Source of the DNA: Rhinopithecus roxellana
Taxonomy: Eukaryota > Chordata > Mammalia > Primates > Cercopithecidae
Reading direction: 5' to 3'
Length of the DNA stretch: 64,000 bases
Assembly (NCBI RefSeq): GCF_007565055.1
Contig: NC_044552.1
Coordinates: forward strand, 149,625,859 to 149,689,858
In this document: positions 60,959 to 64,000 of the stretch, in pieces
How the letters are laid out: every line of letters starts with the position of its first letter
Position numbering within the stretch: position 1 is the first letter of the stretch
Made by a program: the position numbers and the translations under genes
The notes under the pieces: model-generated
Database searches by the model: none
Told to the model about the DNA's origin: nothing
Seen by the model: only the letters and a program-made list of their open reading frames with translations

Positions 60959-62092
60959 CACCTTTAGGCAAGTTCATCATTGTGTGAACATCATAGAGTA
61001 TACTTACACACACTTAGGTGATATATACATATCATTGATATACCTATCTTTCCATATGGCAAACAGAATGTCCCGGCATCATTACTGAACGTCAGTCATT
61101 TCCCCTACTTGATCTCAATGCCAATATCAAGTGCTATCCAACAGGTTTCTATATCTGCTTCATTATAACGTTATGGGACCACTGTTGGACATGCGGTCTG
61201 GCATTGAGTGAAACATCCTTGTGGCTGTGTACAGGAATGTCTTCGTAACATCAGTAGGAAGAACTCTCAGGCCTAGAGAACATGGCAAAATCCTGCCTTT
61301 GTCGTCTGCAAAAGTAACTGAAATCTGTTTACCTGGTATTATATTGCATTCCGAAAGGAAGAGCAAGCGTGTTCAACACCGCGGGAAGCACAGGCCTAGG
61401 CACGGCACTCATAGTGCTGGTGTGCAGTGTGGTTGCTGGCTTGTTTCATTTAAGAGGATTGTTGAAGCTAATTGCCAGATGATGCAGAACATCATCTCAA
61501 AGGCACTTTTAGTCTCTGTGGTCTTTTTTCCTAGATAATACGACAAAGAAGGTAAATCTCTTTCTGAAAATAACTCTGAAATATCAGCATCTTTTGCTGA
61601 GTCAAACCCTTCATTGATGCAGGAAGCATTTCAATCTTTGGCTCTAAGCATTAGACTGTTAACTCTGCATCTAATTCTTAAATTGGCAAAACTGAAAATT
61701 GAGAGTATAAAATCAACACCAAAAAAATCACCAAAAACTGCACACGTGCTATTGTACACATCCCACTTGCTAAAAAGAAAAATGAGAAACAATCAGTAAG
61801 AAATCTTATTGAGAATAATTTTAGAAGACTTTGGGGAAAAAACTGAAATATTTGGATAAATTTCTTCCTTATTCAATGGAATAAGGCGTTCTAAGAAAAG
61901 AATATTAGATAAGTAAAAAAAGACTCTGTTCTTAAAATTCATAGAAATTACTCTTCTTCCTTACATGCTGTGAAAAAAATGCCAACATAAACTCGAGTTT
62001 GTAAATGTAAGAAGTTATCAAGTATGAAAATATGTTTGCATTCATTTTGATGATGGATGTCCCCATCTTTGGATGATCAAACAGCAGCTTAC

Positions 62093-62264
62093 CTTTGCAG
62101 TTTCCTCGATATGCAATCTCTAGCTGGGGGTCTTTGCACTTGGCACGCTGAAATTCACAACGGGAAAGGAAGGTCCTTCCGTCAGATGCGCAGAGAGGTT
62201 TCTGAGGCGAACCCGCACAGTCCAAGCTACAATCCTTGTCTTTATCTTGATCAACTCTCAAAAA
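62093..62264 (-). CDS. SMOC2: SMOC2 exon 2: Kazal (follistatin-like) domain
   Basis: This coding exon of SMOC2, a secreted matricellular glycoprotein of the SPARC/BM-40 family, has 57 codons plus one base. It begins FLRVDQDKDKDCSLDC and ends RGNCK, corresponding to about residues 29-85 of the human protein (numbering from memory). Six cysteines at about 40, 44, 53, 64, 71 and 84 are spaced as in a complete Kazal-type inhibitor/follistatin-like domain, and the ASDGRTF segment is typical of that fold. On the minus strand the acceptor is a pyrimidine-rich stretch ending ctcctttaag, and the donor is AAAG|GTAAGC. Entry phase is 0 and exit phase 1. The final G joins AC of exon 3 to make Asp. The signal-peptide exon is not in the window. 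The identification rests on near-identity to the SMOC2 sequence as I remember it and on splice phases that fit all neighbouring exons. Confidence 0.97.
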
Positions 62265-64000
62265 CTTAAAGGAGAAAAAAAGAAGCCAGACAAGTTTAAA
62301 GACACATTCTTCAGAGCAGCAGAAAACAGAAGGCTGCCTCAGGCCACTTCACGGTCAGGAAATAAAAGCTTGAGGGATAACGCCCCCCGGTTCTCAACCC
62401 TGCCAAAAGCATCACATGCACATCTGAACATTTTAGCCATTGTCTGTTTCAAAAGCCTAGCTAATTTGGACGTTCTCTATATCAACATTGGCCGTCTGAC
62501 ACACAACATGTTGATGGGCAGTGGAAGGAATCACAACCTGTGATTTCTTGAATGAAAATTTATCAACTTTAAATAATTTGCCCAATGTTATACATACAAT
62601 TTTTTTAAACCTTCGCAATGATAAAAGAACTAAAAATAGAGATTAGCCAAAAGCCGAAGCTGGACTCCAAGCCAGGGAGGGCACACAAGACGCTGTAGGG
62701 GCTGGATGGCCCGTGGGGAGCCCCAGACCTCACCAGAAATCCAGGCAGGGTCCTCAGGGCTCCCGACCTGAGGACTGTGACAGTGGCAGGTGTGGCTAAG
62801 AACAGGTAAGCCTGTGTGTTTTGGAGCTCACAAAGCTACTTGGCAGTGGCCTTGACCAGATTTGGGGATGAAGGCTGGAGCCAAGGGACAGGTGAGTAGC
62901 ACCCAGAGGTGATAGGGCCTTTGCCATCTCAGAGCGAGCTATTTTTCACATTTGTTCCGTTTCAAACAGCGAGCTCTAATTTTCCTGAGAATAAGCTCAC
63001 CTGCTGAAATGATTCAGGTTTATTTTAGCTAAGAGGTGAGTGAAAACAGATCATTGCCTTTCAGGGTTTTGTAAAAATGTGTGCTTTACTTAAAGAGGGC
63101 AGAGCCGGCACATAAACACATTTTATTCAGTTGAATTCTGCCACGGATGAGTCTCAATCACGTTTTTCACTTCACCAACACGCATTGCCTAAGCTCTTCC
63201 AGCAGTGGGGGGCGCCGCGGGGGCAGGCAGCTCCTGGGAGACATGGCCTTCGGGTGCTGTGCCTTGGGAAGTTCCTCCACCCGCTGAGACGCTGTCTGGA
63301 TCTTATGAAATGCTTCGGAGTCATTCCTCGCCTCCCAGGCACTTGAGGCTCTTGACAGCCTCGTTCTCGCAGCACACAGCTGGCCAGAGCAGCGCAGCTT
63401 TGCACCCAAGAAAGAGGGGAAAAACCAGAAAGAAAACGTGAACCTGCCATCTGTTCGGAGGAGCCCCAGGTGCCTTCGTTTCACACAGGGGCCTGCCCTA
63501 TTCATAGCTGTCTCCTACTGTAGAGGAAAAGATGGAATAACCTAAATCCTGTTCATTTTTATGTTTAAAGGGTGGTCTCTATGTATTTCCTGAACCCGTA
63601 AGTGAGGAGATGCTGAGGACTTAGGAAGACGCTGTAATTATCATTTTCTCTAAAGGAAAAGAGACAGCCTCGACATTTTTTCTCAAATAAAAGCACCCAG
63701 CATCCAGGCATTTGGAATTTGACCATAATTCTTGATACTTTACTGGTGCAGAACTAACAATGAAGTATGATTTCTCAGGAATAAGAGAACACACAGGTTA
63801 TGTGTATGTTTCTCCCCTACCTCCTGTTTAATAGCAATTAAATTTCACGGGAGACAGTGCATGTAAGAAAATAAGCTTTTAACTAAGTTGTGCTCATTAA
63901 TAAACAGCCCATTCAAGAAAAATAAATATTCCTATTCCAAAGAATTCACTATGTGTTAAAAGAACTCGGTTGAGAGTCTTAAAACTAATTCAAGATAAAA
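62265..64000 (-). other. SMOC2: SMOC2 intron 1, 3' end
   Basis: This stretch lies upstream of exon 2 in the direction of transcription. No coding exon, Alu or LTR was recognised. The sequence is unique-looking and of mixed composition. The ORFs around 63.2-63.5 kb overlap each other on both strands and match nothing I recognise. The branch point and polypyrimidine tract for exon 2 lie just right of 62264. Confidence 0.85.

Larger units (their letters stand above)
46334..62092 (-). other. SMOC2: SMOC2 intron 2 (15.8 kb)
   Basis: The intron separates the Kazal exon from the thyroglobulin exons. It holds a 73-bp duplication, Alus at 49014, 50407, 50848 and 55136, an old antisense L1 at about 49320-50160, plus-strand exon-like blocks at 51245-52351, the CA/TG tract at 53010-53828, a GC-rich block at 54144-54970, TG microsatellites at 58.6 and 59.2 kb, and a solo THE1-type LTR at 60595. 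Stretches 46334-47361, 47508-48999, 52352-53009, 55795-58620, 59225-60589 and 60964-62092 contain nothing I can assign. Confidence 0.9.

Overview
This is nuclear DNA from a primate, very probably an Old World monkey. It is rich in Alu, L1, MaLR LTR and MIR repeats. The Alu at 5410-5719 carries several changes typical of the cercopithecid AluYR subfamilies, for example a 'lineage-type' 3' end reading caggcttgagccacc in antisense and a ctagttttttgtatttttta segment. The species call is inference from one element plus general repeat content.

The one recognised protein-coding gene is SMOC2 (SPARC-related modular calcium-binding protein 2), on the minus strand and covering the whole window. Six consecutive coding exons were found and every splice phase joins in frame: exon 2 (62093-62264, complete Kazal domain), exon 3 (46227-46333) and exon 4 (44943-45042), which together make the first thyroglobulin type-1 domain, and exon 5 (29647-29694), exon 6 (26254-26304) and exon 7 (24202-24276), which encode the linker before the second thyroglobulin domain. 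Exon 1 (signal peptide) lies to the right of base 64000. Exon 8 onward (second thyroglobulin domain, EF-hand region) lies to the left of base 1 or was not found here.

Layout from right to left, which is the direction of SMOC2 transcription: end of intron 1 (62265-64000); exon 2; intron 2 (15.8 kb); exons 3 and 4 separated by 1.2 kb; intron 4 (15.2 kb); exons 5, 6 and 7 within 5.5 kb; then at least 24.2 kb of intron 7. The introns hold about a dozen Alus, old L1 fragments on both strands, two solo MaLR LTRs with 5-bp target duplications, an MLT1 LTR, a TA-flanked Tigger-like element, and an unusual number of tandem repeats: 60-63 bp x9, 40 bp x12.7, 29 bp x16, about 100 bp x3, many two-copy duplications, and an 0.8-kb CA/TG tract whose strand bias flips twice.

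The least explained signals are these: (1) three exon-like blocks on the plus strand inside SMOC2 intron 2 (51245-52351), with splice sites and matching phases, the third apparently frameshifted; (2) a 375-bp unit inserted into an L1 with a CACTG duplication, whose relative lies 2.2 kb away and is itself split by an Alu; (3) a perfect 68-bp inverted repeat around 14.5/15.5 kb; (4) a 210-bp insertion at 20.4 kb, part of which recurs at 17.7 kb; (5) a CpG-rich, GC-rich block at 16.84-17.64 kb. No CRISPR, operon, bacterial or phage feature is present, and no convincingly new biological system was found.
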